In this document: positions 18,424-26,030 of the stretch, in pieces | Numbering within the stretch: the stretch's first letter is position 1 | How the letters are laid out: each line of letters opens with the position of its first letter | DNA from: Lachnospiraceae bacterium XPB1003 | GTDB taxonomy: Bacteria > Bacillota > Clostridia > Lachnospirales > Lachnospiraceae | Direction of reading: 5' to 3' | Assembly: GCA_900102065.1 (NCBI GenBank) | Contig: FMVK01000017.1 | Location: 1 to 64,000, forward strand | Length of the DNA stretch: 64,000 bases | Made by a program: the position numbers and the translations under genes | Notes under the pieces: generated by a model | Told to the model about the DNA's origin: nothing | Database searches by the model: none | Seen by the model: only the letters and a program-made list of their open reading frames with translations

Positions 18424-19077
18424 ATGGGAAATGAGATAAAAGTCGGACATATGTTATTGGGACCCATTGAGACCAATTGCTATTATATTTACAGGGAAGG
18501 CGGAGATAAAACCTGCTTCTTCGATCCTGCGGACAGTGGAAATTATATATATGACAAGCTTACAGATATGGGTCTGGAAGTGGAAGAGATACTCCTCACC
18601 CACGGACATTTTGATCATATCGCAGGCGGAGATGATCTGAGGAACAGGTCAGGAGCCAGGATAAAATGCCTTGATGCGGAAAAAGAACTGATAGAAAATC
18701 CGGAGCTTAACGTGTCAATGGATTTTATGGGATATCCCGTAACCCTTACACCTGACGGATATTTTAAAGACGGAGATGAGCTTACGATTGCGGGGGATAT
18801 CAGATGCAAAGTGCTGGCTACTCCGGGACATACAAAGGGAGGTTGCTGCTTTTATATCGAAGAGGGCGGCATACTGATCTCCGGCGATACACTTTTTGAG
18901 GGATCCGTCGGAAGGACTGATTTTCCGGGTGGAAGCATGAGTACTCTGGTCAGATCCCTGCAGGAGAAGTTAATGGTACTTCCGGATGAGACTAAGGTCT
19001 ATCCGGGGCACGGCGCTGAGACGACCATAGGATTTGAGAGAAAATATAATCCCTATGCAACAGGCGGGCTGAATTAA
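18424..19077 (+). CDS. Metallo-beta-lactamase fold hydrolase (glyoxalase II-like)
   Basis: A 217-residue YcbL/GloB-like hydrolase with the two-metal motif THGHFDH (His60, His62, Asp64, His65), a second-shell ATPGHTKGGCCFY, SGDTLFEGSVGRTDFPGG, and C-terminal VYPGHGAET. Members hydrolyse thioesters such as S-lactoylglutathione, or persulfides; the true substrate here is unknown. CGGAG at 18412-18416 selects ATG 18424 over an in-frame TTG at 18409. It commonly follows rel and precedes hemZ in Clostridia, as here. Confidence 0.88.
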   Translation: MGNEIKVGHMLLGPIETNCYYIYREGGDKTCFFDPADSGNYIYDKLTDMGLEVEEILLTHGHFDHIAGGDDLRNRSGARIKCLDAEKELIENPELNVSMDFMGYPVTLTPDGYFKDGDELTIAGDIRCKVLATPGHTKGGCCFYIEEGGILISGDTLFEGSVGRTDFPGGSMSTLVRSLQEKLMVLPDETKVYPGHGAETTIGFERKYNPYATGGLN

Positions 19078-19107
19078 TGTCAGCCTGCGGACAGATGATG
19101 TATTGAT

Positions 19108-20592
19108 ATGTTAAAGATCAGAATCAACAGAGAAGAATTTGAATATGATATATATGCCCTTGTGACTTCATTTTTTCCGGACCCGGAAGTAAAAGTGGAG
19201 ATCGCAGGGGATAAGAGCGGTGCGGAATGTGAAAGTGACACTGCACTTTTTTTATTGGAACCGGATGCGGGAAGAGGCACCATATGCTTTAAGGGCGGGA
19301 AGTGTCTGCCTGCGGATTCGAAGTATGAATTTGAATATAAGGACAGCAGTGATCCCGGTGATTTCAGAAAAGCTTGGAAGCTCTTTCTCTATGACAGACT
19401 CTGCGAATACAGCGGCATCACGCTTCCCTGGGGAGCGCTTACGGGAGTGCGTCCTACCAAGCTAATCATGAGGATGATCAATGCAGCGGAGGGTAAAGGC
19501 AGGGATGAGATCATAAAAGACCTGTATGATACCTGCCGTGTATCGGAGGATAAGGCAAGGCTCGGCATACGTATCGCGGAGCTGGAAGATGGCATACTTA
19601 AGCCCTTCACGGATGGCAAGGGATACAGCCTCTATATCGGCATACCCTTTTGCCCGTCCACATGTCTCTATTGTTCGTTTACTTCATTTCCCATAGCGAA
19701 GTTCGAGAAGAAGGTTGACGCATATCTGGACGGACTTTGCAGCGAGATGCGTGCCACCTGCGAATATATGAAAGGCAAGCGCCTGGATACCATATATATC
19801 GGCGGCGGGACTCCTACGTCTCTTGATGAAGTGAGACTGGAGAGACTGCTTAACGACATCACATCCGTAATGCCCATGGGAGATGTGAAGGAATTTACCG
19901 TGGAAGCGGGAAGGCCGGATTCAATCACGGTCCAAAAGCTTGCTGTCATGAAGAAGTACGGCGTGACAAGGATATCGGTCAATCCCCAGACCATGAAGGA
20001 TGAGACTCTTAAGCTCATCGGAAGACATCATACGACGGATGATATCAGGAGAGCTTTTGCACAGGCCAGAGAAGCAGGCTTCGATAATATCAATATGGAT
20101 CTGATACTGGGACTGCCGGGCGAGACCTTAAGTGATGTGGAGCACACCTTCGACGCCGTGGCAGAGTTTAAGCCGGACAGTATCACAGCTCATTCGCTTG
20201 CCATAAAGCGCGCATCAAGGATGAAGCAGTGGATCGCAGAGCACGGCGCCATCTCCGGACTGGATGCGGAGAAGGCTATGAAGAAAGCGTATGATACTGC
20301 GGATGCTCTCGGCATGAAGCCCTATTATCTCTACAGACAAAAGAATATGGCCGGAAGTCTTGAAAATACAGGCTTCGCACACGAAGGAAAATACGGTCTC
20401 TATAACATACTTATCATGGAGGAGGTGCAGTCTATCGTGGCTCTGGGCGTCGGTACCGTATCCAAACGAGTCCACTGCGACGGCACGGGCCTCATCGAGA
20501 GATGCGACACCCACAAAGACGTGAACCTGTATCTGTCGGACCTGCAGGCGATGATAGAGAGGAAGAGGAAGCTGTTTGGAGCGGGGGAGTGA
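19108..20592 (+). CDS. hemZ: HemZ-type oxygen-independent coproporphyrinogen III oxidase-like radical SAM protein
   Basis: A 494-residue radical SAM enzyme. The [4Fe-4S] motif CPSTCLYC (Cys182, Cys186, Cys189) is preceded by YIGIPF and followed by the HemN-family YIGGGTPTSLDE and TVEAGRPDSI. The N-terminal 170 residues (with WGALTGVRPTKL) are characteristic of the HemZ branch. Expected reaction: oxidative decarboxylation of coproporphyrinogen III, but some HemN relatives are haem chaperones, and no other haem gene is in the window. The hairpin at 20650 ends the transcript. Confidence 0.88.
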   Translation: MLKIRINREEFEYDIYALVTSFFPDPEVKVEIAGDKSGAECESDTALFLLEPDAGRGTICFKGGKCLPADSKYEFEYKDSSDPGDFRKAWKLFLYDRLCEYSGITLPWGALTGVRPTKLIMRMINAAEGKGRDEIIKDLYDTCRVSEDKARLGIRIAELEDGILKPFTDGKGYSLYIGIPFCPSTCLYCSFTSFPIAKFEKKVDAYLDGLCSEMRATCEYMKGKRLDTIYIGGGTPTSLDEVRLERLLNDITSVMPMGDVKEFTVEAGRPDSITVQKLAVMKKYGVTRISVNPQTMKDETLKLIGRHHTTDDIRRAFAQAREAGFDNINMDLILGLPGETLSDVEHTFDAVAEFKPDSITAHSLAIKRASRMKQWIAEHGAISGLDAEKAMKKAYDTADALGMKPYYLYRQKNMAGSLENTGFAHEGKYGLYNILIMEEVQSIVALGVGTVSKRVHCDGTGLIERCDTHKDVNLYLSDLQAMIERKRKLFGAGE

Positions 20593-20649
20593 TCATCCTC
20601 CGGGACATTTACATTGAGGATTGTTCGCATAAAATAACTTATCTTATCA

Positions 20650-20690
20650 AGGGATATTTCAGCCGATAGACCGGAATATCCCTGTTTTTT
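20650..20690 (+). terminator. Rho-independent terminator after hemZ
   Basis: Stem AGGGATATT (20650-20658) / AATATCCCT (20675-20683), 16-base loop, then GTTTTTT. Confidence 0.75.
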
Positions 20691-20787
20691 CAGTCGATAA
20701 AACCCAAAGAACTTTGGCTTTTATCGACTGAAACATATCAAAAAACCAAAATTATGCTATAATATAATCGATAAAAACCAAAGTTCT
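20689..20787. promoter_or_regulatory. Nested palindrome and half-copy upstream of the AAA ATPase gene
   Basis: 20689-20732 is a 44-base palindrome: arms TTCAGTCGATAAAA / TTTTATCGACTGAA surround CCAAAGAACTTTGG, itself a perfect 14-base palindrome. A further copy of one half (ATCGATAAAAACCAAAGTTC TTTG, 20767-20790) lies just before the start codon, directly after a TATAAT at 20758-20763. The arrangement suggests an operator for the downstream gene; no repressor gene is adjacent. Confidence 0.55.
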
Positions 20788-20806
20788 TTGAAGAAAGAGG
20801 ATTAAT

Positions 20807-22147
20807 ATGGAATATTCCAGAGAAATATATGTAAATAGACTGATCGATCGAAGGGAAAACGGCCTGATAAAGGTAATAACGGGAGCCAGACGTTCAGGTA
20901 AATCATATCTGATGAATGAGCTCTTTTATAAATACCTGTTGAATACAGGTGTTGCAAGTAAAAACATAATCCGGTTTGCATTTGATTCGGATGAAGACCT
21001 GGATCTGCTTGATGCATATTATCCTGAAGAAGCGACAAGGATCAAACAAAAAACGGATGTGTTCTATGTGAATGCCAGGAAATTCAGGGCATATGTGAAG
21101 GATAGAACAAATGATGCCGAAAAATATTATCTGTTATTGGATGAAGTTCAATTGCTTGAAAATTTTGTCGGGACCCTTAATGGATTTTTAAAGCATACTA
21201 ATTTTGATATTTATGTTACAGGTTCCAATTCAAAGTTTTTATCATCAGATATAGCAACTGAATTTAAGGGCAGAGGTACAGTAGTTCATGTACTGCCCCT
21301 TGCGTTTTCAGAGTATTTGCAGGGAACGGATATGACTCCGGATAAAGCATGGAGGAAATATGTTGTAACCGGCGGAATCCCCCTTGTGGCACAAATGAGG
21401 AGTGAAGAAGAAAAATATTCATACTTAAAAAATTTATGCGAAGAAACATATTTAAAAGATATCATTACTCATAACAGGATTATTAAAAAAGCAGAACTGG
21501 GTGATACGTTTGATATCTTAGCGTCTATGATCGGCAGCCCTGTAAGTGCAAATAAGATTTCGGGTACATTCAAAAGTGTTTTAAATAAGAGTATTTCGGC
21601 TGATACGATCGTAGATTATATTGATTATTTTCAAGATGCTTTTGTCGTATCTAAAGTAAAAAAATACAACATCAAAGGCAGAAAATATATAGGATCTCCG
21701 TTCAAGATCTATTTTGAAGATATCGGCGTGAGAAATGCCAGACTCAATTTCAGACAGATAGAAGAAACTCATATCATGGAGAATATCTTATACAATGAAT
21801 TGAGGTTCAGAGGGTTTAACGTTGATGTCGGGGAGTTAAGTGTCAGTGATAAAACTGATCGGACTGACAAAAACGGTAAGCCGATATACGCACAGAAATC
21901 GCTTGAAGTGGATTTTGTCGCTTCAAAGGGAAGTCAGAAATTCTATGTTCAATCAGCTTTATCGATGGAATCTCTTGAAAAGCAGACGCAGGAAAAGAGA
22001 AGCTTACACAATATAGATGATTCCTTCAAAAAGATTGTCGTTACAAAAAACGACCTGAATCCGACATATGATGATGAGGGTGTGATGACTGTTGATCTGT
22101 TTGACTTTTTATTGAATAAAAAAATATTGGAGACAGATTTGACTTAA
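20807..22147 (+). CDS. AAA-family ATPase with DUF4143-type C-terminus
   Basis: Belongs to the AAA_14/DUF4143 group common in anaerobes. Walker A GARRSGKS lies near residues 26-33, Walker B YYLLLDEVQ near 106-114, followed by sensor-like YVTGSNSKFLSSD. The C-terminal half (about 200-446) matches DUF4143, including LEVDFVA, which resembles a nuclease-like (E/D-x-D) core seen in this family. Cellular role is not established; roles in stress or mobile element biology have been proposed. GAAAGAGG precedes ATG 20807. It stands alone, flanked by its own palindromic upstream region and a hairpin at 22157-22175. Confidence 0.8.
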   Translation: MEYSREIYVNRLIDRRENGLIKVITGARRSGKSYLMNELFYKYLLNTGVASKNIIRFAFDSDEDLDLLDAYYPEEATRIKQKTDVFYVNARKFRAYVKDRTNDAEKYYLLLDEVQLLENFVGTLNGFLKHTNFDIYVTGSNSKFLSSDIATEFKGRGTVVHVLPLAFSEYLQGTDMTPDKAWRKYVVTGGIPLVAQMRSEEEKYSYLKNLCEETYLKDIITHNRIIKKAELGDTFDILASMIGSPVSANKISGTFKSVLNKSISADTIVDYIDYFQDAFVVSKVKKYNIKGRKYIGSPFKIYFEDIGVRNARLNFRQIEETHIMENILYNELRFRGFNVDVGELSVSDKTDRTDKNGKPIYAQKSLEVDFVASKGSQKFYVQSALSMESLEKQTQEKRSLHNIDDSFKKIVVTKNDLNPTYDDEGVMTVDLFDFLLNKKILETDLT

Positions 22148-22156
22148 AGGAAAAAT

Positions 22157-22175
22157 GGTGTGGGACACCCACACC
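22157..22175. other. Perfect short hairpin after the ATPase gene
   Basis: GGTGTGGG / CCCACACC with a 3-base loop, 10 bases after the stop codon. It has no T-run, so it is at best a weak terminator or an mRNA 3' stabiliser. Confidence 0.4.
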
Positions 22176-22237
22176 GTATCGTTGGACCCTATTGAAATTA
22201 AAAAATAGACTAGTGTATTGTTAAAAAAGGAGCCGCT

Positions 22238-23002
22238 TTGGCAGATCGAAGTTTAATATTTATAACCGATACGGAGGAACTAAAGGATAAAGAGCTGTAT
22301 GAGAAAGCTCTTGGGCTGATAGATGCAGGCCGGCGTGAGCGTGTGCTGAAGGTCAGGCATGAAGGTTCCGGACGGCAGATGGTGGCAGTTGGCGTGTTGC
22401 TGCAGTATGCTGTGAGAGAATATGTTAAGGGGGGGCGTCAGGGGGCATGTGACGAGGCGGAGCAGGTCAGCATGTCTGATATCATCGGAGAGTTACACGC
22501 GGAATCAGGAAACGCAAATTCCTCCGGATACGAGTGCAGCGAAGGCAGCAGGGTTAATACGCCGAAATCTGCCGGCAGGGAGACAGAAGCCCGTAGAGCC
22601 TCCGGTCAGCCTTACCTCCCGGACTATCCCGATATATATATCAGTCTCTCCCATTCCGGAGCCCGCGCCATGTGCGGCATCTCGAATGCTCCCATAGGAG
22701 TGGATATCCAGGAGCACAGCGAGCGCAGAGAGGTCATGGATATCGCGAAGCGATTTTTCCACGAAGAGGAAGTGGCATATCTTGAGAGCATATCGGATCC
22801 GGAGCACAGACGCATGGAGTTCTATCGCCTGTGGTGTCTGCATGAGGCATACGTGAAGAATACGGGCAACGGGCTTTCCGAAGGATTCAAGGATGTAACA
22901 TTCCTGGATGCTGTGAAAGGCGATGGAAAACTGAGCGACAATAAAGCGGTACACCTGATCGATTCAATTCCCGGTTATTCAGCCGCAGTCGTTACAGGAT
23001 AG
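22238..23002 (+). CDS. Sfp-type 4'-phosphopantetheinyl transferase
   Basis: Attaches the phosphopantetheine arm of CoA to carrier proteins. GVDIQEHSER (metal-binding Asp) and FYRLWCLHEAYVK (metal-binding Glu and the distal Lys) mark the family, but the usual lysine of WxxKE is histidine here. A 60-residue charged, low-complexity insert (about 65-125) interrupts the N-terminal half. The start is TTG 22238, supported by AAGGAG at 22227-22232 with no nearby ATG. No polyketide or peptide synthetase is in the window, so its carrier protein is elsewhere. Confidence 0.82.
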   Translation: MADRSLIFITDTEELKDKELYEKALGLIDAGRRERVLKVRHEGSGRQMVAVGVLLQYAVREYVKGGRQGACDEAEQVSMSDIIGELHAESGNANSSGYECSEGSRVNTPKSAGRETEARRASGQPYLPDYPDIYISLSHSGARAMCGISNAPIGVDIQEHSERREVMDIAKRFFHEEEVAYLESISDPEHRRMEFYRLWCLHEAYVKNTGNGLSEGFKDVTFLDAVKGDGKLSDNKAVHLIDSIPGYSAAVVTG

Positions 23003-23004
23003 TA

Positions 23005-23090
23005 AATCCCTTAAAACCAAACCGAATTTAAGGGATTATTCCCTTAAATGTTTGACTTTTCCCTTAAAAATGCTCATATTTTAAGGGAAA
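23005..23090. promoter_or_regulatory. Five TCCCTTAAA/TTTAAGGGA boxes upstream of a glycosyltransferase gene
   Basis: Boxes sit at 23005-23015 (+), 23028-23038 (-), 23038-23049 (+), 23059-23069 (+) and 23079-23090 (-). Neighbouring opposite boxes can form hairpins. A TATAAT at 23109-23114 lies just downstream. A regulatory protein-binding array is a reasonable reading, but the repeats could also form a terminator-like structure for the preceding gene. Confidence 0.5.
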
Positions 23091-23226
23091 ACTTGTTGAC
23101 AGCGCGGATATAATATAAAAAGTTGCGAATGATGCGCAAAAGTATTATAGTTTTATGGTTGAAAAATAAGTAAAGTCGATTAATAAAAGTGCGTGTGCCG
23201 GTTAAGCCCTTTATGGAGGTAGATAT

Positions 23227-23964
23227 ATGAATAAAGAAGATGTATTGTACATTGTTATACCTGCGTATAATGAGTCTGAGAATATCAAGCAGCTCATAAT
23301 CGACTGGTATCCCGTGATCGAGAAGCATGACGGCGGCGGAAAGAGCAGACTGGTAGTCATCAACGACGGCAGCAAGGACAATACATACGATATACTCTGC
23401 AATCTGGCAAAGACCAGACCCCTCCTTCTCCCTGTTACCAAGGAGAACGGCGGACACGGCGCGACAGTGCTTTACGGATATAAGTATGCCATTGAGCAGG
23501 GCGCGGATTATATCTTCCAGACAGATTCCGACGGCCAGACACTTCCTTCCGAGTTCGATGCTTTCTGGAAGAGAAGAGAGAAATACGACATGGTCATCGG
23601 CTGGAGACGCGGACGCGAAGACGGTATCTCCAGACTCTTTGTCACTAAGGTCCTGAAGCTGGTTGTGAGACTCTGTTTTGGTGTAAACGTGCGTGATGCC
23701 AATACTCCATTCCGTCTCATGAAGAGGACTACCCTTGAAAAATATATAAATATAATCCCTAAGGATTATTTTCTTACGAATGTCATTGTATCGGTTATCT
23801 TTGCAAGAAAGGGATGCAAGGTCTGCTACATGCCCATAACTTTCAGACCCAGACAGGGCGGCGTGAATTCCATCAACTTAAAGAAGATCTTCGGTATCGG
23901 AAAACAGGCCCTCAAGGATTTCAAGGAGATCAACAAGAAGCTGGCAGACTGCAGTCGCGACTAA
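23227..23964 (+). CDS. Family 2 glycosyltransferase (DPM1-like)
   Basis: A 245-residue GT-A enzyme of the dolichyl/polyprenyl-phosphate mannose synthase type: YIVIPAYNESENI at the N-terminus, VVINDGSKD, FQTDSDGQTLP (metal-binding DxD) and the late RPRQGGVNS. It lacks C-terminal transmembrane helices. It probably loads a sugar onto a polyprenyl phosphate or onto a surface glycan. TGGAGGT precedes ATG 23227. Confidence 0.85.
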   Translation: MNKEDVLYIVIPAYNESENIKQLIIDWYPVIEKHDGGGKSRLVVINDGSKDNTYDILCNLAKTRPLLLPVTKENGGHGATVLYGYKYAIEQGADYIFQTDSDGQTLPSEFDAFWKRREKYDMVIGWRRGREDGISRLFVTKVLKLVVRLCFGVNVRDANTPFRLMKRTTLEKYINIIPKDYFLTNVIVSVIFARKGCKVCYMPITFRPRQGGVNSINLKKIFGIGKQALKDFKEINKKLADCSRD

Positions 23965-24084
23965 AAGGTTCCGATGCTGACGGAGTTGCGGTATCGGCTG
24001 ATGCGTGATAACGCATAGGTATGGACTTCAGGGCAGTCATAAAAGATAATGTAGAGCGGATCAAACGACGGGAAGAGCGGGTTT

Positions 24085-24414
24085 ATGAAATTAGACAACA
24101 TGCTTACACGTGTAAAAGTGAATAATGAGATAGACCTGTGCGAAGTCGTAGGCGGCAAGAAGAAAAATATCGGCGGCACAAGGCATAAGATTGAAAAGGC
24201 GTTGCAGTTCGCCAGGATCTCATATTTCCTCAGGTGGCAGGAACCGTCATTTTTCGCAAAGCTTTTCTTGAGAGAGAGGACGAAACTCATCTTCTGCATA
24301 AATGCAGCTCAGCTCGAGGATGCTCTCAGAGTATTTGAGGAATTAAAACTCACCGATAACGAAGTGAAGATGCTTGGTGAGAAGTCCAAAAATAAATATG
24401 TTTACGCAGAATAG
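24085..24414 (+). CDS. Small hypothetical protein
   Basis: 109 residues, basic in the middle (KKKNIGGTRHKIEKALQFARISYFLRW), with no signal peptide or clear membrane helix. I recognise no family. It follows the glycosyltransferase by 120 bases in the same direction, and GC and codon use match the surrounding core genes, so it is probably real. ATG 24085 is preceded by a GGAAGAGCGGG stretch. Confidence 0.5.
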   Translation: MKLDNMLTRVKVNNEIDLCEVVGGKKKNIGGTRHKIEKALQFARISYFLRWQEPSFFAKLFLRERTKLIFCINAAQLEDALRVFEELKLTDNEVKMLGEKSKNKYVYAE

Positions 24415-24424
24415 AAATTAATGC

Positions 24425-24453
24425 TTGACAGTGGGAAATGAATTTGCTAAGAT
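24425..24453 (+). promoter_or_regulatory. Sigma-70 type promoter of the tRNA pair
   Basis: TTGACA (24425-24430), a 17-base spacer, then TAAGAT (24448-24453), 44 bases before tRNA-Thr. Confidence 0.75.
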
Positions 24454-24496
24454 AGGAAATCGGTGAGCCTGCTAGACTCTGCAGTTCATCAGAGTT

Positions 24497-24569
24497 GCTG
24501 CCGTGGCTCAGTCGGTAGAGCGTCGCATTGGTAATGCGGAGGTCGGCGGTTCGATTCCGCTCGGCAGCT
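24497..24569 (+). tRNA. tRNA-Thr (anticodon GGT)
   Basis: Acceptor stem GCTGCCG / CGGCAGC (24497-24503 / 24562-24568), discriminator T at 24569. D-arm with GGCTCAGTCGGTAGAGC. Anticodon stem TCGCA/TGCGG with loop TTGGTAA, anticodon GGT. T-arm has GGTTCGATTCC. CCA is not encoded. Confidence 0.95.
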
Positions 24570-24624
24570 TAAGCGAATCGACTGACAAGGAAGGCAAAGG
24601 CAGATTCGCTGGTTAATCAAATAT

Positions 24625-24699
24625 CGGGGTGTGGCTCAGTTTGGCTAGAGCGCCGTGTTAGGGACGCGGAGGTCGCAAGTTCGAATCTTGTCACTCCGA
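24625..24699 (+). tRNA. tRNA-Pro (anticodon AGG)
   Basis: Acceptor stem CGGGGTG / CACTCCG (24625-24631 / 24692-24698) with one G-T pair, discriminator A. Anticodon stem CCGTG/CGCGG, loop TTAGGGA, anticodon AGG reading CCU. T-arm has AGTTCGAATCTT. An A34 proline tRNA is less usual in bacteria than TGG or GGG, and it sits 55 bases after tRNA-Thr, probably in one transcript. Confidence 0.92.
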
Positions 24700-24710
24700 C
24701 TGATGTGAAG

Positions 24711-24741
24711 ATCGCAAACTCGAAAGGGTTTGCGATTTTTT
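24711..24741 (+). terminator. Rho-independent terminator after tRNA-Pro
   Basis: Stem ATCGCAAAC (24711-24719) / GTTTGCGAT (24728-24736) followed by TTTTTT. Confidence 0.85.
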
Positions 24742-24760
24742 ATGCCGTGCTATACCAAGC

Positions 24761-24999
24761 GTGCTCCGGCTCCCGCCCGCTGTGTGAGATTACAGTGTTA
24801 AAGTGAGCCGTCGCAGTTCCGGGAAATGCTCTGCACACAGAAACGTCCTGCCATGGACGGCAGGACGAGCGAACAACGCTCCACGGAAGGAGCGTGTGAG
24901 CGGTTTCGTACACAGCGTATTTCAGCCGGCATTTCCCAAAAAGAACTGCAGGCGAACGTCACACTGTAAGATCACACAGCGGGCGGGGAGCCTGAGCAC
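24761..24999. repeat. Large structured palindromic element, copy 2 (core 24840-24908)
   Basis: Homologous in layout to the element at 6245-6472. Outer arms 24761-24797 and 24962-24999 are complementary for almost all of about 37 positions, though their sequence is unrelated to copy 1. Then GGGAAATG/CATTTCCC (24821-24828 / 24930-24937) and a 69-base core closed by GAAACG...CGGTTTCG. Hairpin H1 (24846-24865) has stem TCCTGCC/GGCAGGA, loop ATGGAC; H2 (24877-24894) has stem CGCTCC/GGAGCG, loop ACGGAA. Relative to copy 1 the H1 stem carries two compensatory pair changes. Lies between the tRNA terminator and the yicC promoter, with no ORF of its own. Confidence 0.8.
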
Positions 25000-25073
25000 G
25001 GATGGAGATGCGCAGCCTGATTAGAGCTCCATGGTGACAGGGGCAGAACATAAGCCTGTGCTATATTGCAGAA

Positions 25074-25102
25074 TTGACGCATCAGGCGCATTGCATTATA
25101 AT
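25074..25102 (+). promoter_or_regulatory. Sigma-70 type promoter of the yicC operon
   Basis: TTGACG (25074-25079), exactly 17 bases, TATAAT (25097-25102), 38 bases before the yicC ATG. Confidence 0.75.
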
Positions 25103-25139
25103 ACACTTTGCTTGATTTTAGTTTTGACCGGGGGTTTTT

Positions 25140-26018
25140 ATGATCAAAAGTATGACCGGCTTCGGCCGCGCTGAAATAGAGGAAGACAACCGCAAGATCT
25201 GTGTCGAGATCAAAGCCGTTAATCACAGGTATCTGGATGAATCCATCAAGATGCCCAAGAGTTTCGGAATGTTTGAGGCGCCGGTCAGGACTGTGCTCAA
25301 GGAGTATATCGAGCGTGGTAAGGTTGATGTATATATTACTTTTGAGGACCTGGGCGAGGAGAATGTCACTATCAGATACAATAAGCAGGTGGCAGCAGAG
25401 TATCTTAAGTACCTTAGCGAGATGAAGGAAGACTTCGCTCTGGATGATGATATAAGGCTTTCCACGCTTTCCCGTTATCCGGAAGTGCTTACCATGGAGG
25501 AGGCACCTGCCGATGAGGAGAGCATCTGGAAGACTCTTGAGAAAGCAGTAAGAGCTGCGGCTGAGAAATTCAGAGAGAGCCGCATCAAGGAAGGCGAGAA
25601 TCTGAAAGCAGATCTGATATCCAAGCTTGACGGCATGCTCGAGCAGGTGGGTGTCATCGAAGCCCGTTCTCCCGAGATAGTGAAGGCTTATCAGGAGAAG
25701 CTTGAGAATAAGATAAGAGAGCTGCTCGGCAGCAGAGAGATCGATGATGCCAGAATACTTACGGAAGTCGGGATCTTCGCGGACAAGATCTGTGTGGACG
25801 AAGAGATAGTAAGACTCAAGTCCCATATACAGGCAGTGAAGGATGAGCTCGTAAAGGGTGGCACTGTGGGAAGGAAGCTTGACTTCTTAGCACAGGAGAT
25901 GAACAGGGAAGCCAATACGACCCTTTCAAAAGCCAATGATCTGGAGCTTTCCAACACGGCTATAAATATCAAGACAGAGATCGAGAAGATCAGAGAGCAG
26001 ATTCAGAACATAGAATAA
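25140..26018 (+). CDS. yicC: YicC-family endoribonuclease-like protein
   Basis: A 292-residue YicC homologue. The N-terminal MIKSMTGFGRAE and VEIKAVNHRYLD, and C-terminal GRKLDFLAQEMNREANTTLSKA with EIEKIREQIQNIE are the family hallmarks. E. coli YicC is reported to be an endoribonuclease; the Firmicutes proteins are less studied. It opens the conserved Clostridia block yicC-gmk-rpoZ, 12 bases from gmk. Confidence 0.93.
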   Translation: MIKSMTGFGRAEIEEDNRKICVEIKAVNHRYLDESIKMPKSFGMFEAPVRTVLKEYIERGKVDVYITFEDLGEENVTIRYNKQVAAEYLKYLSEMKEDFALDDDIRLSTLSRYPEVLTMEEAPADEESIWKTLEKAVRAAAEKFRESRIKEGENLKADLISKLDGMLEQVGVIEARSPEIVKAYQEKLENKIRELLGSREIDDARILTEVGIFADKICVDEEIVRLKSHIQAVKDELVKGGTVGRKLDFLAQEMNREANTTLSKANDLELSNTAINIKTEIEKIREQIQNIE

Positions 26019-26030
26019 AGAGGATTTAAA

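Noticed and set aside
23096-23114. TTGACA and TATAAT as a promoter pair before the glycosyltransferase
   Set aside because: The spacer is only 7 bases, far from the 16-18 needed; only the -10 box is kept as possible.
24972-25826. 284-codon minus-strand frame opposite yicC
   Set aside because: Lies opposite a conserved gene and would run into the structured element; no recognisable domain.
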